14,797 nt of DNA from CAYRJA01 sp964424455 (GTDB taxonomy: Bacteria; Bacteroidota; Bacteroidia; Chitinophagales; UBA10324): NCBI GenBank assembly GCA_964424455.1, contig CAYRJA010000080.1, forward strand, positions 1 to 14,797, given 5' to 3'. The position numbers were made by a program, and so were the translations under genes. This document shows, piece by piece, positions 13,698 through 14,797 of the stretch (its first letter is position 1; every line of letters begins with the position of its first letter). The notes beneath the pieces are model-generated. The model was not told where the DNA came from, did no database searches, and worked only from the letters and a program-made list of their open reading frames with translations.

Positions 13698-14797
13698 TTA
13701 CCTGCTCACATTTACTTTCGCAGTATAAATATTGCTGCCTATTGTAACACGAACAAAATAATTACCTGCTGATGTAGTAGATGGAAGTGTGATAATTTCG
13801 TTGCTATGACCATCGTTGGCTTCACTGATTCTTGTCAGTATCGTTTGTCCTAAGATGTTCATTACCTCTATTCTTACCTGTACTGCATCATTGCTCAGGC
13901 GACTGATGTCAAGCTGAAATTGCCCGCTGTTCGGATTCGGATAAATACTGATGGCTTCACTGTTGTCCGTTGCAATTATTTGTGCTGATGGTGTTTCCGG
14001 TTCTATCATCTCTTGTTCCTCATCCCTGCATCCTGCTGAAAGAGTAGTGATGGTTTGAATCGTTGAGGAAGGTCCGCCTATTACATATCCATTGCATATA
14101 TAGTTCGCTTTAGCATAACACGACATCTCATATCCCCTGCCTAACCACTTCACTATCACATAAGGACTGATGGGAGATATTGGGGAATTTATATTATAGG
14201 AGTTCCATATTAATGTTCCGGTCCTTTTCATAAAAAACTGATAAGTGCTGGCTTGGTTTTCCGAGCATATTTCCCTGTTCCAAGAGCCAGTGAATCCGCT
14301 ACAGGTCGGGTTGCTCAATAGCAGATTGCTAATCGGATTGCATAATGGTTTTATTGTGATTCCACCCGGATACACCACTATGTCACTATTACCGGAGTTG
14401 CACTTAGAGGCAACACCTACCATAAAGGTCTGTCCCGGCTGTCCGACATGTACCTGGAAGGTGCCTCCCGTTACATTGTACTTATAACCGCTCGCAATGG
14501 TTGGTGTCAGTCGCTGGATAAATACAACATAATTGCCTGTCGGGCTGCCACTCATGCTTACTTCTATCTGACCTGGGCAAGTACTCTTCACTTCTATAAT
14601 ATTAGGTGTCGGTACACATGTGGATGAAGGCAGTATGGTTTTGTAAACCAATGCGCTCTTCTGACCAAATACTCCAGGTGAAGGACAATCTTTACGCACC
14701 ACATATACTTCATAAGTGCCGCCGCCATACAATCCGGTGGTTATGGTTACCGTTCCGGAGTTGCTAACGGTAGTTACATCCTGATAAAGATAAGAAC
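13698..14797 (-). CDS. C-terminal part of a secreted T9SS (Por) sorting-domain protein, 5' end outside window
   Basis: The frame is open to the window edge, giving 366 visible residues; a TTG near 14732 is not a real start because coding continues past it (TTVSNSGTVTITTGLYGGG). Several beta-sandwich-like repeats precede residue ~255, with recurring Cys-led borders (CVPTPNIIEV, CNPISNLLLSNPTCSGFTGSWN) of the fibronectin-III-like kind. A Glu/Pro linker (DEEQEMIEPETPSAQ) leads to the C-terminal type A sorting domain: ISIYPNPNSGQFQLDI, MNILGQTIL, then GNYFVRVTIGSNIYTAKVNV. That domain directs export through the type IX system across the outer membrane and is normally cut off, with anchoring to A-LPS or release. 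The protein's activity lies in the unseen N-terminal part; it may be an adhesin or an enzyme. Genes for the T9SS machinery are not in the window. Confidence 0.92.
   Translation of the reverse strand, partial: SYLYQDVTTVSNSGTVTITTGLYGGGTYEVYVVRKDCPSPGVFGQKSALVYKTILPSSTCVPTPNIIEVKSTCPGQIEVSMSGSPTGNYVVFIQRLTPTIASGYKYNVTGGTFQVHVGQPGQTFMVGVASKCNSGNSDIVVYPGGITIKPLCNPISNLLLSNPTCSGFTGSWNREICSENQASTYQFFMKRTGTLIWNSYNINSPISPISPYVIVKWLGRGYEMSCYAKANYICNGYVIGGPSSTIQTITTLSAGCRDEEQEMIEPETPSAQIIATDNSEAISIYPNPNSGQFQLDISRLSNDAVQVRIEVMNILGQTILTRISEANDGHSNEIITLPSTTSAGNYFVRVTIGSNIYTAKVNVSR

Noticed and set aside
1..14797. Defence system, mobile element, CRISPR, tRNA or rRNA
   Set aside because: All long frames fit housekeeping, envelope or secretion families; I saw no direct repeats of spacer type, transposase, integrase or tRNA-like cloverleaf.

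Overview
The window looks like a chromosomal segment of a low-GC, Gram-negative Bacteroidota bacterium (Chitinophagales/Sphingobacteriales-like), probably from a metagenome assembly. The clearest marker is a C-terminal type IX secretion (Por) sorting domain (YPNPNSGQF ... GNYFVRV). Supporting signs are Bacteroidota-style lipoproteins, an LptF/G protein with a long insert, TAnnTTTG-type promoter candidates and few Shine-Dalgarno sites. A run of 10 Ns (11109-11118) marks a scaffold join. I see no rRNA, tRNA, CRISPR array, transposon or phage gene.

Layout. Positions 1-95 hold the 3' tail of an OmpA-type peptidoglycan-binding protein, followed by a rhomboid-family intramembrane protease (173-883). 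Converging on it is a minus-strand pair: guaA (GMP synthase, 2306-3847), then a lipoprotein with a periplasmic-binding-protein fold (991-2256). Divergent from guaA are a beta-carbonic anhydrase (3943-4569) and a predicted outer-membrane barrel protein (4624-5331), closed by a strong hairpin terminator (5388-5417). A minus-strand orphan lipoprotein (5455-6393) also ends at that hairpin.

The second half is about envelope lipids and sugars. A plus-strand unit of overlapping genes encodes an LptF/LptG-family LPS exporter permease, a PAP2 phosphatase and an ArnT/PMT-like membrane glycosyltransferase (6595-10345). Tail to tail with it, with no spacer, is a dolichyl-phosphate-mannose-synthase-like GT2 (10346-11098) that could make the lipid-linked sugar donor for the ArnT-like enzyme. 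Beyond the N gap two overlapping GT4-type glycosyltransferases run rightward (11164-13532). The window closes with the C-terminal part of a minus-strand T9SS-secreted protein (13698-14797), which has its own hairpin terminator (13640-13673).

Most genes belong to known families and I found no defence or mobile system. The least expected signal is a short word: TGTAACAG occurs 12 times, about 20-fold above base-composition expectation, and 11 of 12 copies lie on the + strand whichever way the host gene runs. That is the pattern of a polarised chromosomal signal (Chi-like, FtsK-orienting or uptake-like), although Val-Thr codon pairs explain part of it. A second regulatory candidate is a perfect 15-bp palindrome inside the putative lptF/G promoter.
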